In this document: positions 7,103 to 14,941 of the stretch, piece after piece
How the letters are laid out: every line of letters begins with the position of its first letter
Position numbering within the stretch: position 1 is the first letter of the stretch
NCBI GenBank assembly: GCA_034437515.1
Contig: DAOTTX010000288.1
Location: 1-17,683 of the forward strand
From: DAOTTX01 sp034437515
GTDB lineage: Bacteria; Chloroflexota; Anaerolineae; Aggregatilineales; Phototrophicaceae
Length of the DNA: 17,683 nt
Direction: 5' to 3'
The notes under the pieces: model-generated
Told to the model about the DNA's origin: nothing
What the model saw: only the letters and a program-made list of their open reading frames with translations
The model's database searches: none
Translations under genes and position numbers: made by a program

Positions 7103-8311
7103 ATGACCACGACGGCTAAACCGACCCTCAAGCGCACATCGTTAGATAGTTGGCTGCGGCAGCTTGGCCTGACGCGCTTTGACATTACCGTGATCCTCAC
7201 CGTGTTGCTGCTGCTCGGCGCGATTGCCGGGACGCTGCTGTTCGGTGTGGAGGACTTCGGCGGGGTACAGGTCGCCTACATGCAAGAACCAGACCGCGCC
7301 GCCGGGGAGAGTGGCACCGGGGAAATTTATCTGGTCAGCATGGAGACGGGCAACACCCGCCAACTGACCGACAGCGCCGGTATCATCCTTGACTTTGACG
7401 TGAGCGGCGACGGCGACTCCATCGTCTATAGTGAGCGAGACACCGACACCGGACGCGCCGACCTTTACCTGATCAGCCTGCTCACCGGGGAAACGCGCCA
7501 ATTGACCAACTGCATCATGCAGGATAGTGACTGCCTCGCGCCGGAGTTCCGACCGGATGGACAGATGATCGCCTACGAGCGTATCGACTACAACAGCGAA
7601 CTCGGCCTCGGCGTCAGTCCTAATCGTATCTGGTTGCTCGACCTCGAAGCCAACGCGACCGCGCCGCTGTTCGAAGACTCGCAGATCCTCGGTAACACGG
7701 CGGTCTGGGCGGATAACGGGCGGCGTCTGGCGATGTACGATAACAACTCACGCGGTATCGTGATCTACAACTTCGACGCCAACACCGACAACGAAGACGA
7801 ACTGGTCGGCTTTATCCCGTCGGATATGGGGTTGGTCGGTGAGTTTTCACCGGATGGCACGCGGATGATCTATCCGGAGATCGTGATCGAGGATGGCGGG
7901 GCGCGGTCGTACCTGCAACTGGCGGACTTCACGACCGGCTTTTTGAGCAACGTCACCGACCCCGGCGAACTCGCCGACGATCAATTTACTGACTGGTCAC
8001 CGGATGGACGGTATATCGCCATCGGGCGACGCTATGACACCCAGGCCACGCAAGTTTACCTCTATGACACCCAGGCCGGCGGCATCGAACCGTTGGGTGA
8101 CATCTTCGACCCGAAGTACAATCATTCGCCCTTCCAGTGGAACGCAAGCAGTGATCGGCTGGTGATCCAGCGGTTCCAGATGTTTGACGAGAGCGGCGGC
8201 TTCTACAACAACGGTCAGCTTGAAATCTGGGCATATGACCTGAATACCGGGCAGATGCAAAAACTGGTCGAGAACGCCCGGAACCCGCAGTGGGTACCGG
8301 CTGTTGACTAA
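7103..8311 (+). CDS. Membrane-anchored PD40 beta-propeller protein
   Basis: The ATG at 7103 is preceded by a strong GGGGGA and gives 402 residues. The frame is open further upstream only because it runs through the DUF1980 gene. A cytoplasmic basic tail (1-27) leads to one transmembrane helix (about 28-48), followed by an external propeller. Blades are recognisable at SGDGDSIVYSERDTDTG, FRPDGQMIAYERI, WADNGRRLAMYDN, FSPDGTRMIYPEI and WSPDGRYIAIGRRYD. Several are followed by xIYLVSMETGNTRQLT-type strands. It begins 22 bases after the permease partner gene and is probably cotranscribed. It is a third copy of the architecture of the leftward pair at 2384-4394, but more divergent in its blades. 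A role as an extracytoplasmic binding or scaffold protein for its operon neighbours is inference. Confidence 0.82.
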   Translation: MTTTAKPTLKRTSLDSWLRQLGLTRFDITVILTVLLLLGAIAGTLLFGVEDFGGVQVAYMQEPDRAAGESGTGEIYLVSMETGNTRQLTDSAGIILDFDVSGDGDSIVYSERDTDTGRADLYLISLLTGETRQLTNCIMQDSDCLAPEFRPDGQMIAYERIDYNSELGLGVSPNRIWLLDLEANATAPLFEDSQILGNTAVWADNGRRLAMYDNNSRGIVIYNFDANTDNEDELVGFIPSDMGLVGEFSPDGTRMIYPEIVIEDGGARSYLQLADFTTGFLSNVTDPGELADDQFTDWSPDGRYIAIGRRYDTQATQVYLYDTQAGGIEPLGDIFDPKYNHSPFQWNASSDRLVIQRFQMFDESGGFYNNGQLEIWAYDLNTGQMQKLVENARNPQWVPAVD

Positions 8312-8329
8312 TCTGTGACCAACGTCTTA

Positions 8330-8358
8330 TAGACAATTACCATCCTCTCATTGAAAAT
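8330..8358 (+). promoter_or_regulatory. Possible promoter of the TlpA-like gene
   Basis: TAGACA (8330-8335) and GAAAAT (8353-8358) are 17 bases apart, 5 and 4 matches to consensus. They lie 28 bases ahead of the ATG in a 75-base AT-rich gap. A TACAAT overlaps the start codon itself and is less plausible as a -10. Confidence 0.3.
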
Positions 8359-8386
8359 ATTTGTAGCGTTCTAACAGACTGGTACA

Positions 8387-9019
8387 ATGACAGACTATAA
8401 CGAATCACAAAAACGACCCGAACAATCGGCCCGGTCGCTAATATCACCGGGACTGCTCTTTTTGATGATCCCGGCGCTGCTGGGGTTGCTCGTCGCCGGG
8501 GTGATGCTGTTCGCCGGGGAGCGTATCGACAATCAAGCGGCGACCCCCGGCCCGGCGCAAGAGGTCATCAGCGGCGGCGGCGCGGTACGCCCACTGCGCG
8601 ACTGGCAAGCGGACGACTTCACCCTGCCCGCGCTGGACGGTGGCGAGATCACCCTCTCGGATTATCGCGGACGGACGGTTTTCCTCAACCTGTGGGGGAC
8701 GTGGTGTGAGCCGTGTAAAAGAGAGTTCCCCGCGTTTGAGCAGTTTGTCAACCAACAGGGTGCGGACGGCGCGGTGCTTTTAGCCGCGAACATTGACGAA
8801 CCCGCCGATGTGGTGCGCGACTTCCTCGACAACGAGGTCGATGTGCAGAACGTACCGGTAGTGATGGCGGGGTTGGACTTCCTCGACGACTACCCGGCGC
8901 GGAACTTCCCCACCACGTATGTGATCGACCCGACCGGCGCGGTGCGCTTTTTCAAGGTTGGTGAAGTCACGCTCGATGACTTAGACGCTTATTTAGATGC
9001 CATCCAAACAACGGAGTAA
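8387..9019 (+). CDS. TlpA/ResA-like membrane-anchored thioredoxin
   Basis: This 210-residue protein is a thiol-disulfide oxidoreductase held outside the membrane. A single hydrophobic anchor (about 23-43) is followed by a Ser/Gly/Pro-rich linker and a thioredoxin fold from about residue 75. FTLPALDGGEITLSDYRGR is the typical TlpA/ResA entry. The active site is WCEPC (C107, C110), preceded by FLNLWGT. The cis-proline loop is NFPTTYVID (P175). All catalytic residues are therefore present. ResA-like proteins reduce apocytochrome c or other exported thiols; a similar role is possible but no cytochrome gene is in the window. Its location one gene away from a Cys-Cys DUF1980 protein could also fit keeping metal-binding thiols reduced, which is speculation. 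Shine-Dalgarno is weak. The next gene begins six bases downstream. Confidence 0.9.
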   Translation: MTDYNESQKRPEQSARSLISPGLLFLMIPALLGLLVAGVMLFAGERIDNQAATPGPAQEVISGGGAVRPLRDWQADDFTLPALDGGEITLSDYRGRTVFLNLWGTWCEPCKREFPAFEQFVNQQGADGAVLLAANIDEPADVVRDFLDNEVDVQNVPVVMAGLDFLDDYPARNFPTTYVIDPTGAVRFFKVGEVTLDDLDAYLDAIQTTE

Positions 9020-9025
9020 ATCATA

Positions 9026-9739
9026 TTGGACATTGGACGCGCCCTACAGTACGCATTAGACGACCCCGACTGGCAGAAAAAATTAGCCATCGTCGGCGCA
9101 CTGAGTTTCACCAGCCTGGTCTTGATGCCGCTGTTGTTTCTCGGCCTGGTGCCGCTAGCCATCCTGCTGGGCTACGCATTAGACATCATCAACAACGTGC
9201 GCGACGGTAAAAAGATCATCCTGCCCGCCTGGAAGGGTCAGAAACAGTACGAAGCCTACATGAAACGCGGTTTCGGGCTGCTGCCTGCTTTCATCCTGTA
9301 TAACCTGCCGCTGCTGTTGATGAGCTGCTGTCTGTTCGTATTGCAGGCCGCGCTTGCCGGTCGTGTCGCGGAGAACGCGGCGGTCTTTTCGACGTTGTGC
9401 TGCCTCGTCCCGTTGACGTTGATCTATATCGGCTTTACGTGGCCTATGATGGCGCTGGCGACCGGGCGCTACGCACGCGGCGAATCCGCGACTGTGTATT
9501 CTCAGTTGATTCGCCTCTCAGATCAGGTCGGTCAACTCGGCAACCTCTCCGCCCAATGGGTGCTGGCGAGCTTGCTGGTCAACGCGGGGTTGCTGCTGGT
9601 CAACATCGTACCCGTGTTCGGGCAGATCGTCTATTTTGCGCTGTTGATGCCGGTGCAGGCGCATCTTGTCGGGCAGTACGTCAAGGCGGCATCCAAACAG
9701 AAACCCGCACAGAAAAACAAAGCCGTTCAACCCGGCTGA
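9026..9739 (+). CDS. DUF4013-family multi-spanning membrane protein
   Basis: The 237-residue protein starts at TTG (9026), supported by GGAG nine bases upstream; there is no in-frame ATG before the family signature. The N-terminus DIGRALQYALDDPDWQKKL is typical of DUF4013, where a short amphipathic segment precedes the first helix. About five hydrophobic segments follow (roughly 21-55, 82-112, 119-145, 177-200 and 200-220). The C-terminus is a basic cytoplasmic tail, SKQKPAQKNKAVQPG. Biochemical function of the family is unknown to me. The gene lies six bases after the thioredoxin stop, and its own TGA overlaps the next ATG, so the three genes form one translational unit. Confidence 0.8.
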   Translation: MDIGRALQYALDDPDWQKKLAIVGALSFTSLVLMPLLFLGLVPLAILLGYALDIINNVRDGKKIILPAWKGQKQYEAYMKRGFGLLPAFILYNLPLLLMSCCLFVLQAALAGRVAENAAVFSTLCCLVPLTLIYIGFTWPMMALATGRYARGESATVYSQLIRLSDQVGQLGNLSAQWVLASLLVNAGLLLVNIVPVFGQIVYFALLMPVQAHLVGQYVKAASKQKPAQKNKAVQPG

Positions 9740-10311
9740 TGCAACACAGACCCCAAGACGTCATCGCTTCCATCAAACAGACGTTAACCACATATTTTTT
9801 GCTCCGCTGGACACTGGCGAACGTCACCGGCTGGATGTTGGGCATCGTCGCGGGGGCGTTCCTCGCGGATGTGCTGGCAGGGTTGCACATCATCGCGGTG
9901 TTCGCCGGCGGTGCGGTGACCGGCTTGATCGTCGGCGGGATGCAGTGGTTGGCGCTGCGTGCGTCCCCGCAAGAAGACAACATTCGCCCGGTGTGGGTGG
10001 GCATCAGTGTGTTGGCGGCGCTGTGCGCGGTGATCCCGACCATGCTGGTGACACCGGCGATAGTGTTCGGCGTGACGGTCGGCTTCGGCGTGATGGGGAG
10101 TGTGTTCGGCGCGTGCTTCGGTCTGGTGCAGTCCCTCGGCTGGGAACGGTCGCTGGAAGCGGGCGCGTTCTGGGCGCTGGTCAACGGATTGGCGGGGTGC
10201 CTGTGCAGCACCACGATGGTAGGGTTAAGCAGTCCGGTATTGTGTGTGCTTGGCCCAGTGGTTTTCGGGTTGGTCACAGGGGTAGCGTGGCTACGCCGGT
10301 CGGAAATTTGA
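9739..10311 (+). CDS. Small Gly/Val-rich integral membrane protein, unrecognised
   Basis: The start ATG shares its first base with the TGA stop of the DUF4013 gene (TGATG), a classic translational coupling, and gives 190 residues. The open frame continues upstream only as a shadow of that gene. About six hydrophobic, glycine-rich segments fill the protein, with a loosely repeated G-x(3)-G-x(2)-Q pattern: LIVGGMQWLALR near residue 65 and FGACFGLVQSLGW near 125. This repeat suggests an internally duplicated bundle. I do not recognise a family or catalytic residues. Similar Gly-rich W/Q-containing membrane proteins occur in cyanobacteria and Chloroflexota, but that is recollection, not a search. 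Function unknown; probably a partner of the coupled DUF4013 protein. Confidence 0.75.
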   Translation: MQHRPQDVIASIKQTLTTYFLLRWTLANVTGWMLGIVAGAFLADVLAGLHIIAVFAGGAVTGLIVGGMQWLALRASPQEDNIRPVWVGISVLAALCAVIPTMLVTPAIVFGVTVGFGVMGSVFGACFGLVQSLGWERSLEAGAFWALVNGLAGCLCSTTMVGLSSPVLCVLGPVVFGLVTGVAWLRRSEI

Positions 10312-10318
10312 TCATGGA

Positions 10319-10345
10319 TTGCACATCCACATGTGGGTGTATAAT
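10319..10345 (+). promoter_or_regulatory. clc promoter with palindromic operator-like site
   Basis: A perfect TATAAT (10340-10345) lies 38 bases ahead of the clc ATG. A weak TTGCAC (10319-10324) is a 3 of 6 match with a short spacer. Between them, ACATCCACATGTGGGTGT (10323-10340) is a palindrome with 8 of 9 base pairs. Such a site within the spacer is where a repressor, or a MerR-type activator acting on a distorted spacer, would bind. The regulator is not identified. Confidence 0.45.
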
Positions 10346-10382
10346 CGTTACACGTCCCCGTTCGTAACAATACAGGTCACAA

Positions 10383-12416
10383 ATGACATTTATGACAAAA
10401 CATCCACGCTTGCAGCGATGGCTTCGCCGCCTGCGACCGACCGACAACACCTTACTGCTGCTGCTGGCGGTGCTGGTCGGCGTCACGACCGCGCTGGCGC
10501 TCTACATCTTTCGGCTGGGGATCGAGTTTTTCCACTGGTTATTCGTAGAACAGATCGCCGGTGACCTGCTGGCGTTTCTCGGTGATTTGAGCATCGTTTT
10601 TGCACTGGCCTTCGCCGGGTTGCTCATCGGTGCCATCAGTACGCGCTTCATCGGGAAGGAACGCTATCACGGTGTCGCGGGGATCATGGAATCGGTCGCG
10701 CTGACGGGGGGGCGGCTGCGCTACCAGCGGATGCCGTTTAAGGCGCTGGCCTCGGCGATGTCGTTGGGGGCGGGGGCGTCCGTCGGGCCGGAAGACCCCA
10801 GCGTGCAGATCGGCTCTAACCTGAGTTCGTTCTTCGGGCAGCGGTTGCATCTCAGCGAAGACCTGACGCGCCTGCTGGTCTCCGCCGGGGCAGCGAGTGC
10901 CATCAGCGCGGCCTTTAACGCCCCCATCGCCGGGGTGTTCTTCGCGCTGGAAGTGGTGTTGCATGGTGAACTATCGACTGGCTCGGTTTCCGTCGTAATC
11001 CTCGCGGCGGTGGTGGCCTCCGGGGTGACGCAAGGGCTGGACATCGGTGAAGCGGCAATGGGGCCGTTCGATTTCACGCTCACCAGCATGGCGGAACTGC
11101 CGTTTTACGTGCCGTTGGGGTTGCTGCTCGCACCGTTCGCCGCCTATTTCATCAAGAGCGCGTACTGGCAGCACGATCTGTGGCATCAACGGTTTAAGCT
11201 GCCGGGGTCGTTACGGGTGGCGCTGGCGGGGGTACTGGTCGGCGTGGTGGGCATTTTTCTGCCGGAAATCCTCGGTGCCAGCCGGGAGACCATGAATGAG
11301 GTGCTGCGCGGTGAGGCCGAATACGTGATCGCCGGGTTAGTGCTGCTCGGCGTTGCCAAGCTGGTGATGACGACGATTAGCCTGGCGGCGGGATTCGTCG
11401 GTGGGGTTTTCGCACCGTCGCTGTTTATCGGCACACTGCTGGGCGATGCCTATGGTAAGGTCGTCACCGAGTTATTCGGTACGCTGCCCGGCGACGAACG
11501 CGCCTACGCCGTCGCGGGGATGGCGGGGATGATGGCGGGGGTGGTGCGTGCGCCCATCACGGCGATTATGCTGGTCTTCGAGCTGACCAACGATTACCGC
11601 TTCATTTTGCCGATTATGCTGGTGGCGGTGATCTGCATTTACGTCTCCGAACAGTTTGAGCCGCACGGCGTCTACGAACTCGGTCTGGTGCGTGACGGGA
11701 TCAAGTTGCGGCACGGGCGGGATGTCGATCTGATGCAGGGCATCTCCGTCGAAGAAGCGATGTTCACACCTGCCCCGACCATTCATCAGGACGCCAGCTT
11801 AATCCAACTGCGAGATAGCTTCCGCTTTCATCATCGTAACGCGCTGTGTGTGGTGGATGACGAGGATTATCTGGTGGGCATCGTCACCCTCTCGGATTTG
11901 CAACGGGCGTATGGCAGCGACGAACCTAACGAGGACTTACGGGTGGCGGACATCCACACGCGAGATGTGACGACGGCCTACCCCGACGATGTGCTGTGGA
12001 CGGCGATCCGCAACATGGCGGCGCGGGATGTGGGGCGGCTGCCGGTGGTCAAGCATCGCTCAGACAAGCTGGTGGGGATGCTCAACCGTCACGACATCGT
12101 GGATGCGTACAACACCGCCATCCAGCGCAAGTTTAAAGACCAGCAACTCACGGAGCAGATCCGCCTGAAAACGCTGACCGGGGCGCACGTCTTTGAGATG
12201 CACGTCAAGCGCAACGCCTCACTGGAAGGCAAGCAGATCAAAGAGATCAAGTGGCCGCCGGAAGCGGTCGTCGCGTCGATCCAACGGCACGGCAAGCTGA
12301 TCGTCCCGCATGGTTGGACGGAGATCAAACACGGTGATGTGATAAGCATCGTCGCTGACCCGCATTCGGAGTTCGCGTTGATGAGCCTGTTCGGGTATAA
12401 AAAACCGCTGGTGTAG
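10383..12416 (+). CDS. ClC-family chloride/anion channel or transporter with CBS pair and TrkA_C domain
   Basis: The 677-residue protein has a ClC membrane domain (about 20-425), two CBS domains (about 453-580) and a C-terminal TrkA_C/RCK_C-like domain (about 600-670). The gating-glutamate motif is GPEDPSVQIG (135-144, E137), matching GREGP in E. coli. FNAPIAGVFFALE (178-190) and GGVFAPSLFIG (340-350) match other conserved pore segments. Two key positions differ. The GSGIP selectivity loop reads GVAGIME, with Ala for the central Ser. The residue after FFALE is Val (V191) where proton-coupled exchangers often carry Glu. Valine there is channel-like, though some exchangers lack the Glu. CBS domains bind adenine nucleotides in relatives; the TrkA_C domain may bind another ligand. 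A second ATG at 10392 is a possible start; the Shine-Dalgarno is weak. Family is sure; ion and mechanism are not. Confidence 0.93.
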   Translation: MTFMTKHPRLQRWLRRLRPTDNTLLLLLAVLVGVTTALALYIFRLGIEFFHWLFVEQIAGDLLAFLGDLSIVFALAFAGLLIGAISTRFIGKERYHGVAGIMESVALTGGRLRYQRMPFKALASAMSLGAGASVGPEDPSVQIGSNLSSFFGQRLHLSEDLTRLLVSAGAASAISAAFNAPIAGVFFALEVVLHGELSTGSVSVVILAAVVASGVTQGLDIGEAAMGPFDFTLTSMAELPFYVPLGLLLAPFAAYFIKSAYWQHDLWHQRFKLPGSLRVALAGVLVGVVGIFLPEILGASRETMNEVLRGEAEYVIAGLVLLGVAKLVMTTISLAAGFVGGVFAPSLFIGTLLGDAYGKVVTELFGTLPGDERAYAVAGMAGMMAGVVRAPITAIMLVFELTNDYRFILPIMLVAVICIYVSEQFEPHGVYELGLVRDGIKLRHGRDVDLMQGISVEEAMFTPAPTIHQDASLIQLRDSFRFHHRNALCVVDDEDYLVGIVTLSDLQRAYGSDEPNEDLRVADIHTRDVTTAYPDDVLWTAIRNMAARDVGRLPVVKHRSDKLVGMLNRHDIVDAYNTAIQRKFKDQQLTEQIRLKTLTGAHVFEMHVKRNASLEGKQIKEIKWPPEAVVASIQRHGKLIVPHGWTEIKHGDVISIVADPHSEFALMSLFGYKKPLV

Positions 12417-12435
12417 CGGCAACCTCAGGGCAATT

Positions 12436-12475
12436 GCATCGAAACGCACTTGAACAGCGATTCTCGTTTTGATGC
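12436..12475 (+). terminator. Hairpin downstream of clc, possible terminator
   Basis: GCATCGAAACG (12436-12446) and CGTTTTGATGC (12465-12475) pair over 11 positions with one G-U pair and an 18-base loop. It lies 19 bases after the clc stop in the gap between convergent genes. No clean T-run follows, so termination strength is doubtful. Confidence 0.35.
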
Positions 12476-12500
12476 TCATGCAGACCTCGTTTAAATCTCG

Positions 12501-12532
12501 CTCATAGACAGGGGAGGCTTAATGTCTATGAG
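12501..12532. repeat. Perfect 10-bp inverted repeat between convergent genes
   Basis: CTCATAGACA and TGTCTATGAG flank GGGGAGGCTTAA. It lies in the 200-base gap between clc and the leftward glycosyltransferase and could act as a bidirectional transcription barrier. The loop carries a Shine-Dalgarno-like GGGGAGG followed by ATG on the plus strand. Confidence 0.5.
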
Positions 12533-12617
12533 TCTCAAGGTACTTATGGCATCCACCCCGCCGTATCTGTTCACGTCCCCACGAGTGCTGACGATTTTTG
12601 AATTTTGGACTTTGCCG

Positions 12618-14840
12618 CTAGCGCACGGTGATTGTCGCCGGGAGGACGAACAGGTCATCACGGAAGGTGCCCGCGCCGGTCGGCGGCATCCGCACGAATG
12701 CGCCTTCCAACTGACGATACCACCCCACCAGCAGACGGTACTCGCCCGGCGGCGCATCCTCACGCACGGTGAGCGTGCGCTGCTCGACGAAGGGCGCATC
12801 CCACACCCAGCGCGAGGTCGGGTAGCCTTCGACCACCCCATCGGACTGTGCCGCAAGCACGTTGTCATCATCGAGAAGTTGCACGGTGAGAATCCAATCA
12901 TCCGATGCCAGCCCGCCTGACCAGTGCAGGTCAACATCGAAGGATTCGCCCGGCGCGACCTGGGTCACATCCAACGTGTAACCGCTGAGTTCGAGCGCGG
13001 CGGTCGGCATGGTGTAGATCACCTCGACCGGCACATCCGGCGCGGGTACCTGGTAGCGCGGGTCGATCAACGCCGGGCCACCCACCAGCAGCAGATCAAG
13101 CGGTGCGCCCCCACCATCGACCAATGGCAGCGGGTCATCGTCGCCGGGGGCGAGCCAATCCAGCCGCAGCAGTATTTGACGCGGGTCAAGCGGCGTGGAT
13201 GGGCGTTCATCCAGCGTCACAGCGACGGCAGCGCGATAAACCGCCCGGTCGCGCAGCGCGTCCGTCGGGGCGCTGCCGGGGTAGACCTCACTGTGACCGA
13301 GCCGTTCCTGCGTGACTGCATCCACCACCGTGACCAGCAACGCCGGATTGTGTGGATGGGCACCACTCAGGTACAGGTCGAAGCGCAACCGCTCACCAAA
13401 CATCACCTGTGATTGCTCGAACGCAATTGCTGATAGCGTCAGCGTGCCCACCTCGGCGACCGCCGCGTCGATGTGTTCGGCAGCCACCGGCACGGCGGCG
13501 ACCGTTTCAATCTGCGGGTAAGCGGGCATAAGTGTCTGTGCCGGGGTGACGACCGTCAGCCCAACCAGCGGCAGCACCAACAGCACCGACCAACGCCGGA
13601 GCAAGCGCCACCATCCCAACACCAGCAACGGCGCAAAGCCGACCAACGCCGGAAACAACAAACGTCCGTAAGAAATATCGACACTGCGCGTGCCGATCAG
13701 CAGCACGACCGTTACCACCCCACAGACCAACACCAGCAACCCGGCGATCTGCTGACGGTCACGACGACGAACCAACAACAACCCGACCACGCCTAACACC
13801 GTGATCCCCGCCGTGTAGAAATACACCCAACCCGGCCCGTAGACCGGCAGATGCAAATGACCGAACATCATCCAGAACGATTGCGCGATGCGCAGTAGTT
13901 CCGCGCCAAACACACCCGATGTCGCGGCGATCTCGTACTCGCGCCCCCACAGCGACCGGGTCGCGCTCAAGGCCAGCGGGTCGCCGTAGAGATCCCAGTT
14001 GCGCAGATACCACCATCCCGCCGTGACCGCCGCCGCACCCAACGTGGCAGCCGCCGTGACCAGCGCCCGCCACCGGGTGAAATAACCCCGCCAGACACCC
14101 ACGAGTAACCCGGTGAACACGATTCCGAACAACGACAGGCCGGTCAGCTTGGTGAGCGCAATCGCGCTCAGAACGGCACTCAGCGCGATCATGTCGCCAC
14201 GCTTGATCGCGTGTTGTTGCCACAGGCGCAGCGTCCAGTAGACCCCGGCAGCATAGAGCATGGTCACCAGATTGTCATTGTTCACACTCGCGCTGATAGA
14301 GACGAAGGTCGGGATCGACGCAGTGAGCAACAGCGCCAGCAACGCCGGCCAGCGTGACTCGAACAGCAACCGCGCCGTGAGGTAAATCAGCACCAGCGTC
14401 ACCACGCCGAGCGCGATGCTATAGCCGCGCAGCACATAGACAGCGGTCGCGGTGTCGCCGTCGGGGTCACCGGGCGCGTGCAGCCACTTGTTATGATTAT
14501 CCGCCGTGACCCCACGTGTGAAGATCAAACTATTGGAGCGCAGATAGTCGTCCACGTCATCGCGTTCGGTGAAGCTGACCAGTAGCGCCCCCACTGTGTA
14601 GTAAAGCGGTGGCTGATGGCTTTCTATCGCCCAGAGCTGGGCCGGGTCGGTCTGTTCGGCGACGACTTCCCGGCTGTTGATGCGGGGCAGATCGCCCGTT
14701 GCCAACAGGTGATGCACATACAGAAAGTGCGCGGCCTCGTCCGCCGCCTCGAAGACGGGCATCACACGGGCGTAGTTGATGGCATTAGCCACGAAAAAGG
14801 CGATCACCAACAGCGGCAAATAACGGGTGTAACGCGACAT
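12618..14840 (-). CDS. GT-C type membrane glycosyltransferase (DUF2142/GT39-like) with C-terminal beta domains
   Basis: The 740-residue protein has about ten to eleven transmembrane helices in residues 1-435 and a large extracytoplasmic tail. Near the N-terminus FEAADEAAHFLYVHHL (about 30-45) carries the acidic DE expected for a GT-C catalytic loop, followed by ESHQPPLYYTVG (73-84). Further family marks are SVNNDNL (185-191), KLTGL (231-235), WWYLRNWDLYGDPLAL (276-291) and YGRLLFPA (391-398). Such enzymes use lipid-linked sugars to glycosylate envelope polymers, lipids or proteins. Residues 445-740 contain two beta-rich regions; the last, roughly 615-735, has a GYTLDVTQVAPGESFDVDLHW start and a PPGEYRLLVGWY end and resembles an immunoglobulin- or carbohydrate-binding-like fold. 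Donor and acceptor are unknown. AAGAG precedes the ATG. The gene is monocistronic and leftward, convergent with clc. Confidence 0.82.
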   Translation of the reverse strand: MSRYTRYLPLLVIAFFVANAINYARVMPVFEAADEAAHFLYVHHLLATGDLPRINSREVVAEQTDPAQLWAIESHQPPLYYTVGALLVSFTERDDVDDYLRSNSLIFTRGVTADNHNKWLHAPGDPDGDTATAVYVLRGYSIALGVVTLVLIYLTARLLFESRWPALLALLLTASIPTFVSISASVNNDNLVTMLYAAGVYWTLRLWQQHAIKRGDMIALSAVLSAIALTKLTGLSLFGIVFTGLLVGVWRGYFTRWRALVTAAATLGAAAVTAGWWYLRNWDLYGDPLALSATRSLWGREYEIAATSGVFGAELLRIAQSFWMMFGHLHLPVYGPGWVYFYTAGITVLGVVGLLLVRRRDRQQIAGLLVLVCGVVTVVLLIGTRSVDISYGRLLFPALVGFAPLLVLGWWRLLRRWSVLLVLPLVGLTVVTPAQTLMPAYPQIETVAAVPVAAEHIDAAVAEVGTLTLSAIAFEQSQVMFGERLRFDLYLSGAHPHNPALLVTVVDAVTQERLGHSEVYPGSAPTDALRDRAVYRAAVAVTLDERPSTPLDPRQILLRLDWLAPGDDDPLPLVDGGGAPLDLLLVGGPALIDPRYQVPAPDVPVEVIYTMPTAALELSGYTLDVTQVAPGESFDVDLHWSGGLASDDWILTVQLLDDDNVLAAQSDGVVEGYPTSRWVWDAPFVEQRTLTVREDAPPGEYRLLVGWYRQLEGAFVRMPPTGAGTFRDDLFVLPATITVR

Positions 14841-14872
14841 ACGGCGCTCTTAGCGATTACGAGACAAAACAT

Positions 14873-14900
14873 GAGCGACCTCTGGGATGTGCAGTCGCTC
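14873..14900 (-). terminator. Terminator-like hairpin after the UPF0173 gene
   Basis: GAGCGAC (14873-14879) and GTCGCTC (14894-14900) form a 7-bp stem with a 14-base loop. It is 42 bases past the stop of the leftward hydrolase gene, and on the minus strand it is followed by ATGTTTTGTCT. It would isolate the glycosyltransferase gene from read-through. Confidence 0.4.
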
Positions 14901-14941
14901 GTGTTAGCGTAGTCTAGCCGGTGTCAATTTTCAATTCTGAG

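Noticed and set aside
9666..10370. Long frames on both strands over the small membrane protein gene
   Set aside because: Arg/His/Thr/Pro-rich compositions typical of off-frame high-GC reading. The frame starting at 9739 is hydrophobic, coupled to the gene before it and clearly the real one.
12522..12920. 132-codon plus-strand frame with a good GGGGAGG signal
   Set aside because: About three quarters is antisense to the glycosyltransferase and the rest resembles no protein I know. Kept only as a hairpin observation.
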